Source of the DNA: Phytophthora sp. 'mugwort'
Taxonomy: Eukaryota; Oomycota; Peronosporomycetes; Peronosporales; Peronosporaceae
Direction: 5' to 3'
Assembly (NCBI GenBank): GCA_033558025.1
Contig: JAUCEF010000007.1
Span: forward strand, 2,046,001 to 2,110,000
DNA: 64,000 nucleotides
Shown here: positions 1 to 10,830 of the stretch, piece by piece
How the letters are laid out: every line of letters starts with the position of its first letter
How positions within the stretch are numbered: the stretch's first letter is position 1
Made by a program: the position numbers and the translations under genes
The notes under the pieces: generated by a model
What the model was told of the DNA's origin: nothing
The model's input: only the letters and a program-made list of their open reading frames with translations
Database searches by the model: none

Positions 1-999
1 GGTATGCAATGGTGCTGCGGACAGCTGCGCGAGATATCGTTGAGATTGATTTGTTTCCAATGAAACCTGGAGAGCGACGCCCGCCGGTCCCATGGTATGC
101 CTTGCGATTCTGCCAAAAGGTGACTGCGCGCCTACTTTTTAACTCGTGTCTTATTGCCCAGCGCGGAGCTTTTGTACAGAACGGACGATGGCATTCAGCA
201 AAATGACGACGTTACGTGGCTTAATCGGAAGGATTTCCGGCTGTCCTTGAAGGTGTCCAGGAAGCAAGGCACCACTCGCGCATCTGCCGTTCAGTCGATG
301 GATTTCGCTGCCACGAATCAGGGCGAACTTGTCGCCTGGAAAACATTCCTAACGAGCTTACGAGTACGGTGACTTTTGTGAGCTGCAAATGGAGTTAGTA
401 CTTATTCTAAACTCGGTTGAACCATGCAGGTCAACCGTCCCGTGAGTCCGATTTCAAGTGCGTTCGGAGGAGAGCAAAATCAACGCGCTCAGTCATCTCA
501 ACCCGCCCAACCTGCAAGAACTTCTGGCCAAGACACCAGTCCTACTCAGGCTGCACTGCTACAGGAGCAACGCGATCTAGAACGGGCTCTCCAACTGTCA
601 CTCGAGGAAGCTCGTCATCACTCTAGAACTCAGTCGGCGCCGTCCGCTCCGCTTCCTTCCGATACAATGCTGGAAACATTGGGCTACTCTGAAACGGTGG
701 TGGGGCCTGATGGAGTCGAGATTGTGCAACTTCTTCGAGATGATGAGTCAGTGACTGCCCACAGTCAACGCGCTGCTTCAATGAGCTCGCCAGTAAAGAA
801 CACACCAGGACAACACACGGAAGCTCAACGCGCGGATGAGTGCGTTATCTGCTTTGATGGGCCCCAGGAGGCAGTTTGCGTTCCGTGCGGCCATAACGCC
901 GTCTGTATGGACTGTGCTCAAGAGCTTCTTGATACCACTCGGCTCTGCCCAGTTTGCCGACAGCAAGTGAGGGAGGTCATTCGCCTCTTCCGTGTTTGA
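1..999 (+). CDS. PH-UIM-RING finger protein, 5' partial
   Basis: The C-terminal part of a probable E3 ubiquitin ligase; its start lies before the window. Three exons fit in phase: 1-94, 162-363 and 430-999, with introns of 67 and 66 nt (GTATGC..CAG and GTACGG..CAG). Exons 1 and 2 encode the second half of a pleckstrin-homology-like domain ending in the typical Trp helix (AWKTFL). Exon 3 carries a ubiquitin-interacting motif (DLERALQLSLEEAR) and a C-terminal C3HC4 RING (CVICF, CVPCGHNAVC, CPVC) ending RLFRV. The neighbour at 1102-2653 on the other strand is a clear paralogue with the same domain order, and the two meet tail to tail 102 bp apart. By analogy the missing 5' part may hold ankyrin repeats. 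UIM plus RING suggests binding ubiquitin and passing it on; PH suggests membrane or phosphoinositide contact (inference). Confidence 0.82.
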
Positions 1000-1101
1000 A
1001 GTTGGAAGTACGCGAAGCAACAAGTTAATACACTAATTATTTTTTTCACAAATTGCGGCTAATTCTTATGTTCCTACTACGTAGTATATCATTGCTTTGG
1101 G

Positions 1102-2653
1102 TCAAACACGGTAAAGCTTGATAAGTTCGCGTATGTGAGCACGACACACTGGGCATTCCGCGGTGGAGGTGAGGATCTCCTCCGCGCACTTCATACAGAC
1201 TGCATTGTGGCCACAGGGCACGCAAACAGCAGACTGGGGGCCGTCAAAGCATATGACGCATTCGCCGATGGACGAGTGAGCTGCTGCGTCTTCATAATGA
1301 AGCACAGGTGGTTTCTGCTCGGAAGCTGATGCTACTGCTGATTGACTGCTTTGCTCACTCATTTGTGCAGTATACATGGCTGGAACCTCCTTTCCGTTTA
1401 ATTCGCATCCCTCCCAATCATCCCAATCGGGGGCGGATACTGGCAGTGCTGGAGAAAGCGCTACATTAGTAGCGCCAGGTTGCTGGCTAGTTTGGACTGC
1501 CGTCTGAAAAGAAAGCGCAATGGCTCTGCGAATGTCTTCATCTTCCTCTGGGTCAATACTTGAAGACACAGTCGCCTGCGCTGCAGCAGCAGCAGCCCTG
1601 GAAGGAGCATGCGGAATCCAACCAGAAATGTTGCTGTGACTGGACTGGGGCACCCTCCATTGTTCAGGAACGTTGCTGTTCGGGTGGGACTGATCAGCCA
1701 ATTGCTGTTGCTGGTGAGTAAAGAAGGCCTTCCACGCATCAAAACCCGCTTGAGTTATTGCAGCAAAGTGCACAGGGTTCTGAAGAGCCGAGCTCGCCCT
1801 GTAATGGCACTTATTCAGCTGATCCCCACGCACAAGAAATGTGAAGTTTTTGGGGCTGAACCATCGTGGGTCGCTCGTGGCCTCCATTCCCGCTGCAACA
1901 TTGTACAGCATGACTGAGGTCGGGCACACGGGACGCAGTCCGCCACCTTCTTTCATGCTGAAGAGCGCCAACTCCAGCACGTGTGGGTCTCCTCGCTCCA
2001 GCACGATACATAGACGTCGCGTCCACGAATTGAGCGACGAAATGCCTGATACCAGCGACAGCACATTGTCCGTCTTCATATACAGCCAGCCACTGTATAT
2101 ACAGAATTTCTGCATCAATCAATCAATCAAAAACCAGCAACTTAGCACATCATTCAAGGCAGCAACAACAACAAATCCTCCTCCAAGCTCGAACCTTTTC
2201 CAGAACTTCAATACACTTGGCGTACGGCTGCGCTTCATCCTCTTCCTCCTCCTCTGAGAACATGCTCCGGGCCAGGTCCAGTGGCGTCTTCATGTACAGA
2301 TTGATCTCGAACGGCTTCACCGCCGGAATCTCCAGCAGGAATTTGACCAGATTAAGGTGTGCTCGTTTGCAAGCTAGATGCAAAGGCGTGTTCATCTTGA
2401 GGTCTTTGGCGTTGCAGTTGGCTCCGGCATTAATCAGCAGCCGAGCGCACTCACGATGGCCTTTGGCCGCGGCCTCCAGCAGCGCAGTTCGACCCGTGTA
2501 AGGCTCTTGCCACTCAAGGTATTTGCGTGTCTCGGGCGTGAGTCGCGCCGTGGCCGAGCGGATGATGCGCGCGTCGCCGTAACGCGCCGCCGCCCAAAAT
2601 ACCTGGTCCTCTGGATAGAAGCATTGAGCCAGCCAGCTCACCACGTTGCCCAT
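1102..2653 (-). CDS. Ankyrin-PH-UIM-RING protein
   Basis: Two exons, 2653-2195 and 2109-1102, give 488 residues. The 85-nt intron (GTTCGA..GCAG, with a CTAAG branch-like sequence) joins the ankyrin reading frame to the PH frame in phase 0. Without splicing the two would be separate ORFs only 34 bp apart, which leaves little room for a promoter. Residues 1-6 are MGNVVS, a good N-myristoylation signal. Two to three ankyrin repeats span about 40-140, a PH domain 157-285 (starts YSGWLYMK), a UIM 342-356 (DIRRAIALSF) and a C3HC4 RING 437-475 at the C-terminus. Likely a membrane-tethered E3 ligase; ankyrin repeats would choose the substrate (inference). It is an inverted paralogue of the partial gene at 1-999. 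Alternative: two genes, an ankyrin protein 2150-2653 and a PH-RING protein 1102-2115. Confidence 0.82.
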
Positions 2654-3189
2654 GCTGCCCAGCTTGCTGATTCGAAGCGAATTCAATTGTGCTAAGTCGA
2701 TGAGAAATCGGTGTGTACCGGAATGATGGTTTAATCAACGTTTGAGTATTGCTTTTCTCCTTGAAATGCCGGGATGAAAATCAGACAAAAATTTCCTGGT
2801 GCATGGAACAAGGAGCGCCCCTGGACGTTCTGCTGTATGTACAGCTATCGTCATGTTCACGGTGTTGCATCGTGGCTTGTAATGTGGACGTGGTATCGGA
2901 GGGGCAACGAGTAGTGTTGCACATGGGGCGAGCAGAGATATAGTGTCCTAGGGGACAGGCGCAAGTACCGACACGGCTGGTCGAAGGCTTGGGAACAGTG
3001 GGTTTTCATCTCATTCGGTGCTCAGTGGCACCAGTTCCAGGGAACCAAGCCAGTTTCATACAGCTGACCACTTTCAGCTGTTAGAGGCTTTGCGGCGGCG
3101 AGGAAGCGCCCTCAGTGTTGGTTGCAGTTACCAAACGCACGCGTAGAGCTCACTTCAACGACTCAACTCGACTCGATCAGCCTGAGACG
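2654..3189. other. Intergenic region, divergent promoters
   Basis: It lies between the ankyrin-RING gene (minus) and the PDZ-like gene (plus), so it should hold both promoters. No coding signal, repeat or RNA gene was seen. Confidence 0.5.
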
Positions 3190-3891
3190 ATGCGCTTTTT
3201 CAACAGCACCAAGCGGCGGATGCAGGGGCTCAAAGCCAAGCTGCCGCCCCCACCAGCCTCGTTGCAGTGTTCTACGGGCCCAAAGGAGGCGACTATCGTA
3301 TATACCGGCGGAGCGCTGTGTGTGACACTGCAACGCGCCAAGTCAAAATTTCTACAAGAGGGGGTCAGGCGACTTGTTTGGCCCAAGAACCAGCGACTAG
3401 GACTCACTTTCGTCGAGCTGCCGCAAGGGGGTGTAGCTGTCAAAGACGTGCCCGGCATGCACATCGACGTGTCCCCCGGCCAGGAGCTTATCGGAGTGAG
3501 CAAGGTATCCGTCATGGGAAAGAGTTTACTGGAAGTGCTGGAGCTGCTGCAAAGTGCTGTGTCACCGTGCGTCCTCGAATTTACTCCGCCGCCGTCGCCG
3601 ATCTTGGTTTCTGAGGTGCTCGGGCCAGCTAGGTTGCTAGGTGTTCGGAAGGGCATGGTGCTCAGGTCCGTAAACGGCTCAAGTATGATCGGGGCTAATC
3701 TTTCTGACGTAGGTGCTGTGCTTCACGGTGCCAGTGAATCCTCCCCAGTGCGACTTGCGTTCACGTCCTATGACAACGTTGTCCACCCCCAGGTTCGGTC
3801 ACCCAGCGTAGCAGAATCGCTTCAGAACTCCCGTGCAACGCTTAGGAATACGCTATGTCTAGGTGCAGTAGTAGCTGCTATTTCTTTGTGA
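3190..3891 (+). CDS. PDZ-domain-like protein
   Basis: Single-exon model of 233 residues, starting at MRFFNSTKRR; an in-frame upstream start at 3115 is possible but its extension looks like 5' leader. Residues about 58-125 resemble a PDZ fold: a hydrophobic strand (LGLTFVELPQGGVAV), a GQELIGV strand typical of the 'GD.I..VNG' segment, and a leucine-rich helix (LLEVLELLQSA). A second weaker PDZ-like half follows (GVRKGMVLRSVNG, about 155-200). PDZ domains bind C-terminal peptides of partner proteins. The basic N-terminus and the hydrophobic last ten residues could touch membrane. The last exon is uncertain: GT and AG signals around 3790-3890 would allow another C-terminus. Confidence 0.65.
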   Translation: MRFFNSTKRRMQGLKAKLPPPPASLQCSTGPKEATIVYTGGALCVTLQRAKSKFLQEGVRRLVWPKNQRLGLTFVELPQGGVAVKDVPGMHIDVSPGQELIGVSKVSVMGKSLLEVLELLQSAVSPCVLEFTPPPSPILVSEVLGPARLLGVRKGMVLRSVNGSSMIGANLSDVGAVLHGASESSPVRLAFTSYDNVVHPQVRSPSVAESLQNSRATLRNTLCLGAVVAAISL

Positions 3892-4373
3892 GCTCAACAA
3901 GAACCTTGAGGATGGAAACAATGTTCGAGGAAGCCGACCTTGGGCGTCGTCGCACTACTAGAGAAGCTATTCACCTTTACAAGGGGTCAATCTCACAACT
4001 CATCATCCAATTTAGCACTTGCGTCTTTTTTTTAGTACATGTATCCACCGAATTTGTTTCACATCTAGCCAAAGACTCAAACGTATACATGTACTATTAT
4101 TTATTGTTGCGATGGGGTGTCTTGCTGGGGTTTCGAACAATGCAACGAGCATTTAAAGAGGAGCTAGGACACAAGCAGGGCGCAAGCACCAGAAGTCGGA
4201 TGTGGACTGATTCGTTAAACATCTCGCTGTTAGTACGAAGTAATAAACTACATTTTTGTATCACAAACCGGGAGTACAATAGATTGATCTGGAGCAGATT
4301 TGTATCACTATCTAGAGTGTTCCACAATTAAGGATATAACGACCGAGAGGACTAACAATATTCTTATACCGCA
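3892..4373. other. Intergenic region, convergent gene ends
   Basis: AT-richer than the flanking genes, between the convergent PDZ-like and VOC genes. It should contain both 3' UTRs. No conserved ORF was recognised. Confidence 0.45.
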
Positions 4374-4897
4374 TCATGCTGAAGTCACATCGTCCCACGA
4401 GTTGGGCTCGTACAACCCGATCATCACTCCGTCGGGAGATCGCAACGCCGCCACCTACAGCAAACACGATAACACCAGTTTTCCGTCGGTGACGCATTTC
4501 TTATTTCAGTACTAAATAACCGCTCACCTTCCCATGTGCCGGGTACTTGATGGGGCCGTCCATGATCGCGCCCAGCATCAGCAACCGCGGCACGGCCTCG
4601 CTCAGGTCCGGAATGTCGAAGTTGAGGAATGGTGAATACCCGCTGCTGCACGCAGCCTCACTGCGTCCAACAGCAATTGTGACGTAATAAGCAAAGGACA
4701 TTGCAGCCTGCAATCATTCCACCGCAAACCACCGACCTCTGCGCCAACTTGATGCACAGCGGCACACCCGCCTTGGTGTCGAACTCCGCAAAAGTGTCCG
4801 ACGATCGCAGCAGCTTGAGCCCCAATCCGTCCTGGTAGAACTGCTTGGAATGCGCCAGGTCGCGGCTCAGCACCATCAGCTGCCGCAGCCGACTCAT
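4374..4897 (-). CDS. Glyoxalase/bleomycin-resistance (VOC) fold protein
   Basis: Three exons, 4897-4737, 4660-4528 and 4454-4374, close in phase to give 124 residues; introns are 76 nt (GTCGGT..CAG) and 73 nt (GTGAGC..TAG). The protein has the VOC pattern: an N-terminal beta strand then a helix with YQDGLGLK (the usual 'FY...LG' segment), FAEFDTK, a central GAIMDGPIKYPAHGK, and a last strand SPDGVMIGLYEP. The family includes glyoxalase I and metal-dependent dioxygenases; the substrate cannot be told here. The final ExE-type strand supports a metal-binding single VOC module. The start was chosen where the fold begins; upstream in-frame codons to 4990 exist. The gene is divergent from the membrane-protein gene at 5042, 144 bp away. 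Confidence 0.8.
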
Positions 4898-5041
4898 GTG
4901 TCCTCCGCTCTTGTCACTCAATAATGTTGTGTGCATTTTGGCCAATCCTGACCGTTCTCCTGTCTCATTGGCGGATAAAGCTAGCTTCAATGAGCGTTTG
5001 TCTCGTCACTTTAGGAAAATCATTTAAAACAATAAGCGGCA

Positions 5042-6116
5042 ATGCTCGGGACGGGACTCAAGGCGGCGGTGCTAGCGATTGCAGTGGCGTGCTACGTACG
5101 GCCGCAGCTGCTGCTGCAGCCTTTGATTGGAGCGGAGTTGGACGGAGCGGACGCTGACGCGTCAGTGCGAGTCCTGCGCGGCCTGCTGACGCTGGTAAGT
5201 TACGGCCTAGCTAGCATCCGGCCCTCCTGGTTCTGGGTGCTCGTGGCGGTAGCGGCATTGCAGCTTGCTCTATGGGGGATGCAACTGGCTGAAGACTCGC
5301 TGCTGGGGTTGAGCGTGGAGGCGGAGAAAAAGCTGTTTTCCGTGGGCGCCGTGGCGTGCTTCGGGGCCATCATGAGCATCATTTTGTTCGGAGGCAAAGG
5401 CGACGCCAATTCTCGTTTCCGGTAGGTAGTTTTTAAGGCGTTTACTTCTTATTACTGACTTGATATTGGTTTGGTGTTTTTTTATTTGTTGTTCCAGGAA
5501 GAGACTGGTGGCGTTTTACACGAAGCATAACCCGGAGAAGTTGCGCGAGGTGGACGATCTAGTGGTGAAATACGAGCTCAATGAGGAGCTGCTCTTCCAG
5601 CGACTGCACCGGAAGTACAACGCACTGGCCGCTGGGGCGGACAACCATTCAGTGATGAAAAAGATCGACGAGAGCGAGTTCCTGTATGAAGAGTCAGAAG
5701 AGGAGAGAGTGGAGTCGGAAGCGGAGATTGCAGCTCTGATGGAGGAGGAGAAACCGGTAGCTTTAATTCCAGAGGAGGAAGAGGAAGACCGACGGATGGG
5801 ATACAAGGGTCTAGCACGCCCATTCATAGCTCAGCCGAGTTCAGGCAGCAGTGGAAGCGATGAAAGTTTCGAGGTGGTTGAAAAAACGGTGATGGCTGCC
5901 GCTGTACCGCCGCTGGAAGTTGAGGACTATGACAGACTCGACGGAACTCCTCCCGTTTCGCCTCGCACGGCCGAAAAGCTTGCATATACGCACCGGCAGT
6001 CGTCCACACTGATCAAGAATGCAATTGCACTAGTGCGCCAAGCTCAGCACGAGCGCATCGAGCGTCGCATTGCTAATATCGCTTCGAAAAGAGGAGATGG
6101 ATACGCAGGACACTAA
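5042..6116 (+). CDS. Multi-spanning membrane protein with acidic C-terminal tail
   Basis: Two exons, 5042-5421 and 5498-6116, separated by a 76-nt GTAGGT..CAG intron, give 332 residues. The N-terminal 120 residues hold about three to four hydrophobic segments (around 5-26, 42-60, 63-84 and 97-118). A soluble domain follows with YTKHNPEKLREVDDL and an amphipathic stretch NEELLFQRLHRKY, then strongly acidic runs (EESEEERVESEAEIAALMEEE, EEEEED). This 'tKHNPEK..vD.L...y..nEe.Lf..L..KY' segment recurs in stramenopile and other protist proteins of unknown role. No enzyme motif is seen. The C-terminal coiled or acidic tail is probably cytosolic. I cannot name a function. Confidence 0.72.
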
Positions 6117-6288
6117 TGATTGGGCCATGACACGTAAGTAAGGCAGATACTGCTGCACACGTCAGCAGCCAAGGTGCATTTTTGGAAGGGTTGGTAATAA
6201 CACAAATAACAGACAGACAAGCACGACACATAAGAATTACCTGAGCGTTTTATCATTTACGCGTACGTACAGTTAGTGTTGTTCCTGT

Positions 6289-8164
6289 CTACAAGTCCTT
6301 GACCATTGAGTTCATCGAAGGGCGAACCTCGTTGAGGGAAGGTCGCGTGCCCACATAGCTGTCTTCACCCGCGCTGTTGATGCTGGGCAGGTTGTACCGC
6401 AGCAACTCAGCCCAGCCGTTGCGGCTGGCAGCGTGCTTCTGACCGTACACAAAGTACGAAAACACGCCAACCAGCACCCAGGCGACACCGAGGATCAAAC
6501 CAAGGTCACTGATCTGGGCAACCAGGTAGAAGTCGGCCAGGATGCAGAGCATCGGGATGTACGGCACAAGCGGCGCAGAGAAGTAAAGCGGATCATTGCC
6601 AACCTGCGGGCACTTGACGGCAAGCACGAGCGTCATGACAGCGGTCGCGACCAGGCCAATGATGGCGACTACCAGACAAGCCGACGAGTCGTAGATGACG
6701 TAGCCCTGCTGGTAGAAAAAAGCCGTCAGCAGCGCCAAGAACACAGCAGCCCCAATGTACTTCGGCGCCGCGAGCGGCGACTGCTCTGACATGCGAATCA
6801 TCATGAGGGACGAGTTGGACAAGACGAACGAGATCAGGATACCGAAGTTCACGATATCCCACAGCGTCACGAACGGCACGATGAAAGCCACGAGCGTGAA
6901 GAAGATACCCGTGATGAGGGTGTTCACAAACAGGTTGCCCTTTGCGTCCACCTTGGCGAAAATTTCGGGCATTAGGCCATCGCAAGCTAGCGCGTAATTC
7001 AGACGTGGCTGGGCCAGGAAGGCAATCAGCACCACTACAGGCATGGTAATAGTCTCACCAGCGCGCACAATTTGAGAAGCCCAATCCCAGCCGACACCGG
7101 AGAATCCGTCTGGGAAGCTTGTAGCCTGCGAGTACGGCACCATGCCGGACAACACGAGCGAGCACAGCACACTCAGAACGGCGGTGCCCGTAACGACACT
7201 CAGCACAGCCACGGGCATGACCTTCTTGGGGTTCTTGGCCTCAGCAGCCAGACAGCAGACTTCATCGAAGCCAATGTAGCCGAAGAAAGCCTGGGTGGCA
7301 CCCGTGATGATACCCTGGGTGCCGTACGCCATGTCACCCGAGCTATTCTCCGCACGCGCAGGGATAAACGGGCTGAGGTTGTCCGAGTCGATGGCGCAGA
7401 AGCCAGCGATAATGATGAAACTAACGACGAACATCTTGAGGATGGTGAAGCCGTTCACGAACGCCTTACCGAAGCGAACACCGACAAGCAGAACGATGAC
7501 ACACAGTGCCTGAATCACGGCTGACAGCACGTTGGCGTACTCCATGTTGAGCCACTGGACGTTTGCGTCCGGGTGCTCCAGCACGACCCAGTCCTCCACT
7601 TTCTGGGCCCAGCTACGGGCCACACCGGCACCAGACACGGCGTACTCCAGAGTCAACAGCCAGCCTGCAACCACAGCGGGCATCTCTCCGATGGCGTGGT
7701 AGGCATACGCGTAGGTACTACCAGACGAGGGCACACGTGTGGTAAGCTCCATGTAGGCCAGGGCATTCATGCAGCACACCATGCCACCGATGAGCCAGCT
7801 AATCAGAGCCGACGGACCGGCAGTGTCGCTCACGATCGAGGCAGCCGTCGAGAAAATACCGCTACCAACGGTGCCACCAATACCTGCATAGGTAAAATTC
7901 GGTTCGTTAGGACTTGTTCTAGCTACGCGAGCGATAATAAACTGTTTGTGACGAACCAATACAGATCAAGTCAAAAAGAGACAACGATCGGGGCAGGTCT
8001 TGCGAGTTCTCTTCGGCCTGTTTAGTATATAAGATATTAGGACGCGCTCCAGGACTGGTTGTGTGGTCTTTCGTGTGCCGTACCTGGATGACTTGCATGG
8101 GCTTGCGGCGCATCATGCGCTCCAGCAGCGGCGCCGTCGCAGAGATCGGTCCGGTCTTCTCCAT
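6289..8164 (-). CDS. Cationic amino acid transporter (APC family)
   Basis: Three exons, 8164-8084, 8017-7957 and 7883-6289, give 578 residues; all phases close and the joins restore the family signature. Exon 1 ends in MMRRKPMQVIQ, exon 2 encodes SLSLFDLICI and exon 3 begins with GIGGTVGSGIF (residues 48-58), which is the TM1 motif of CAT-type amino acid permeases. About 12 membrane helices follow, with the conserved GYIGFDEVCCLAAEAKNPKK loop after TM5-6. It would import arginine, lysine or ornithine at the plasma or vacuolar membrane (family knowledge; substrate not provable here). Introns are 66 and 73 nt. The gene converges on the 5042-6116 gene, 172 bp away. Long antisense ORFs across it are shadows. 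Confidence 0.9.
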
Positions 8165-8999
8165 AGTGCTCGCTTCCGTGCTGGGGTCGAGGTCTGCAGA
8201 GCGTGGAGGCAGCTATGCAGCAAAACGCGGAATGGCTCTCGGCTTGAGAGCGAACAGCAGCACCGGAAGCTCACAACAACTCGTTGGCCGAGTTGTGGAG
8301 GGAATTACAGGCGGCGCGCAGAGTGGGAGCCGGCGACCCTGGACCAGCAACGGGCTCACATACTCGAACGAAGTTGACTGGCCGGCGCTGCATGATACGC
8401 GCGTGCAGATGCAACGGATCCCGGTCACGGCTGTTGCACACCTAGAGGGACATGTGTTCCAAACAGTTCGTTCGCAGCCCTCGGCCTCTCATCAAAGGGT
8501 TGAGAGGCCCACGGCACCCGCGTCAAAGTGCCAAACGAATGGTTAGAGACGAGTCGTCAGTACTGTTGAGAGCGTATCCTACCATAATGAAACCAAGTTA
8601 TGTAAAAGAGAGAGAGTGTACCGTGCTGTATTCGAAACTATCAGGCAGCAAGAAAGAAACACATTGTTTAACTACCGAAAATTCGGATTCTGTAAGGAGA
8701 ACACGTTACAAATCCACACAACACACGAACAAATCCACAAGCGTAGTAATTTTTTTTAACTCATCCACAACTGTTCTAACTATTCCACAGACTTGTGGAC
8801 CTATCCACACGAAGGCACAACGAGAGCGCTTTCAGCCAATTAGGGGCGGGCGTGTTTTAAGGATTAGTTTTAACCAATCGCTCCCTCTACCAGTTAGACC
8901 CTTTGGAATAAAACCATACCATACCATACTTTATCAAATTTCCCGGGGTGGGTGTCAAAGGAGTCCTCGCCATTCAAACAGTAGTACGATGGCATCTGG
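8165..8999. other. Upstream region of the permease gene with repeated (A/T)TCCACA words
   Basis: No gene is supported. Five copies of (A/T)TCCACA occur at about 8712, 8733, 8763, 8783 and 8803, mostly 20-21 bases apart, and one is mirrored as GTGGA near 8795. A CCATA triplet repeat lies at 8910-8928. The second half probably belongs to the border of the MULE remnant that follows. Confidence 0.4.
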
Positions 9000-10830
9000 A
9001 AGCTACGACTGAAAACTGATTTTCGTCTTCGCTTAGTAAGCTCGGTGTCGAAGAATTTCTTGACGGCTGTAGACGAAGTACACACCCGCAAGCAATTTGG
9101 TAAAATGCCAAATTTGTGACCTGAACGTGAACTTCCATCAAATGCGCTATCGAATTATAGCTTGCAAGTCTTCGAGCTGTGAAAATACTGTGGTCAAGCA
9201 TGCAAGTGGAAATCAAAGTATTGATGTGCCAAGAAACCAAGAAAAGCGACATAAACAGCTCTGGATCTCATAACACCGATGAGGTATCTCCGAAGAAATC
9301 GAAGCTTACACTGAGCATGAAGCGACTGGCACGACAGCTCGTAGGACAACACGCGAAGCTGAATCGCATTCGCCACGATATTTAGATCGGTTTAAACCCG
9401 AGCGCGCATCAGCCCCCTCACTTTCTCCAGTACAGAATTTTCTATCTCATCACAAGCGTACCAAGCTACAAGAGACCGATTTTATTGAGAACATGGAGAA
9501 ATTAGCTGGCCGCAATAAATTTCACGCTGATTTGAACGATGGAGATCCGTTTTCTTTGGGTTTGAAGTGAACGAAAATGGCGCACCAGTTTTTGGAGATG
9601 GATCGGATGCACACCCTCTTGTCGTTGGCGTTTCGGCACCCTACATGCTGCAATTGCTTCGTCATGCTGCAGATTATGTTCTTCATATCGATGTGACGCA
9701 CAAATTGAACCAGTCGGGTTATCCTACAGTTGTTAGACTGTCAGACGCATCTCGGAGCTTTTACCGGTTGCATTCTTCGTGACTTCGCAAGTTACGGGGC
9801 CGGTAATGAGCATCGCACTGACCCATCTTTTTGAAACATACAAGAAACTCACTGGTGAACTGCCTGCGGTGCGCTACTACATGGCTGATGCTGATAAGGC
9901 CCAGTTCAATGCTGTGAGGTCTGTTGTCGCATCCAAAACTCAGAACATCGCGGAGATGGTATACCTTATGTGCTTCTTTCACGTGGTAAGAAATGTTAGA
10001 GAGCATGCTTCAGGCTTGACTGGAAATTCATATTCCTTAATTTTTTCACTACCTCTACGAAATGCATTTGCACGAGATGCCCAAGAATTTAATCTGCTAT
10101 CAGAAGAAGCGATCAAGAAGTGGGAAGTGGTCCTAGAGCTGCGTAAAATCGCTGATTATTTCAAGAAACAGTGGCCGGATTCACAGCTTTCTAATTGGGC
10201 GGTGTTTTGCACGCCTCCAGGATATGCTACTACGAACAACCCTGTTGAGAAGTTCAACAGGATAATCAAGCAAGACTACACATTCCACTCGCTGGTTAAA
10301 CTGGTTGGGTTGATGGATACAATTGATGTGTCGTCACTGGTCTCGTGATCAGCGTGCGCTAAAGCATATATCTATACCTAATCGAGAAGTGCTGAACCGC
10401 GAGAAAAAACTATCTGAGAAGAAAGCGTTTGGGCAGTACAGACGCAACGCACTAGCGTCAACTTTCTACTTGGATGTGAAGAAAATGCCAACCTCCTCAA
10501 TATTTGCCAGCGTCAAGAGGAAGAGGAGGACGTTCAAGAAAATTGGAGCTGGAGGAACTGTGCCCCATATTGACGAAACGCCACAAAAAGCGTAGGAGTT
10601 GCATGGCCAACCTATTCAGGGATGGGGAGTGGATACCGAGTCAAACGCGTGCCTTTGTCGCTCGTGATTCAAGTATGGAACCTGCGTTCATATGGTGGCA
10701 GCATTGCGCCTCGCTGGTCGTCCGATTCCAGGTGTGCCTATCCCAAAGAGGAGGTTTGTCAATAGACGTAGTCGAATTGGTCGTGAAGACCAGGTACAGT
10801 GGGCCCTGCACTGTCGTTAGAGTAAGAAAA
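9000..10830 (+). mobile_element. Degenerate MULE (Mutator-like) transposase with SWIM finger
   Basis: Pieces in changing frames line up in the order expected for an oomycete MULE transposase. First comes a Cys-containing N-terminal zinc-finger-like stretch (near 9100-9200). The MULE DDE core follows: HIDVTHKLN (first Asp, about 9700), YMADADKAQFNAV (second Asp, about 9890) and NNPVEKFNRIIKQ (Glu, about 10240). Last is a SWIM finger (ACLC then CVHMVAALRLAGRPIP, 10640-10720) and the usual RRFVNRR tail. Breaks: a frameshift near 9565, a one-base loss near 9760 (tac-ccg to taccg), a shift after 10320, and TGA for Trp or Arg inside the SWIM finger. The element is dead. Terminal repeats were not found. 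Confidence 0.82.

Noticed and set aside
2150..2194. Penta-cysteine C-terminus (RRICCCCCLE) of the ankyrin protein as a palmitoylation site
   Set aside because: It is read-through of the 85-nt intron; splicing to the PH exon keeps phase and gives a longer known-type protein.
3855..4331. 158-residue ORF after the PDZ-like gene
   Set aside because: AT-rich, no domain, overlaps the likely 3' UTR; a short extra PDZ exon is possible but not demonstrable.
7072..7524. 150-residue plus-strand ORF
   Set aside because: Shadow of the permease coding strand; low-complexity His/Asp/Thr composition.
8061..8546. 161-residue plus-strand ORF
   Set aside because: It runs antisense over exon 1 of the permease in GC-rich sequence and shows no domain.
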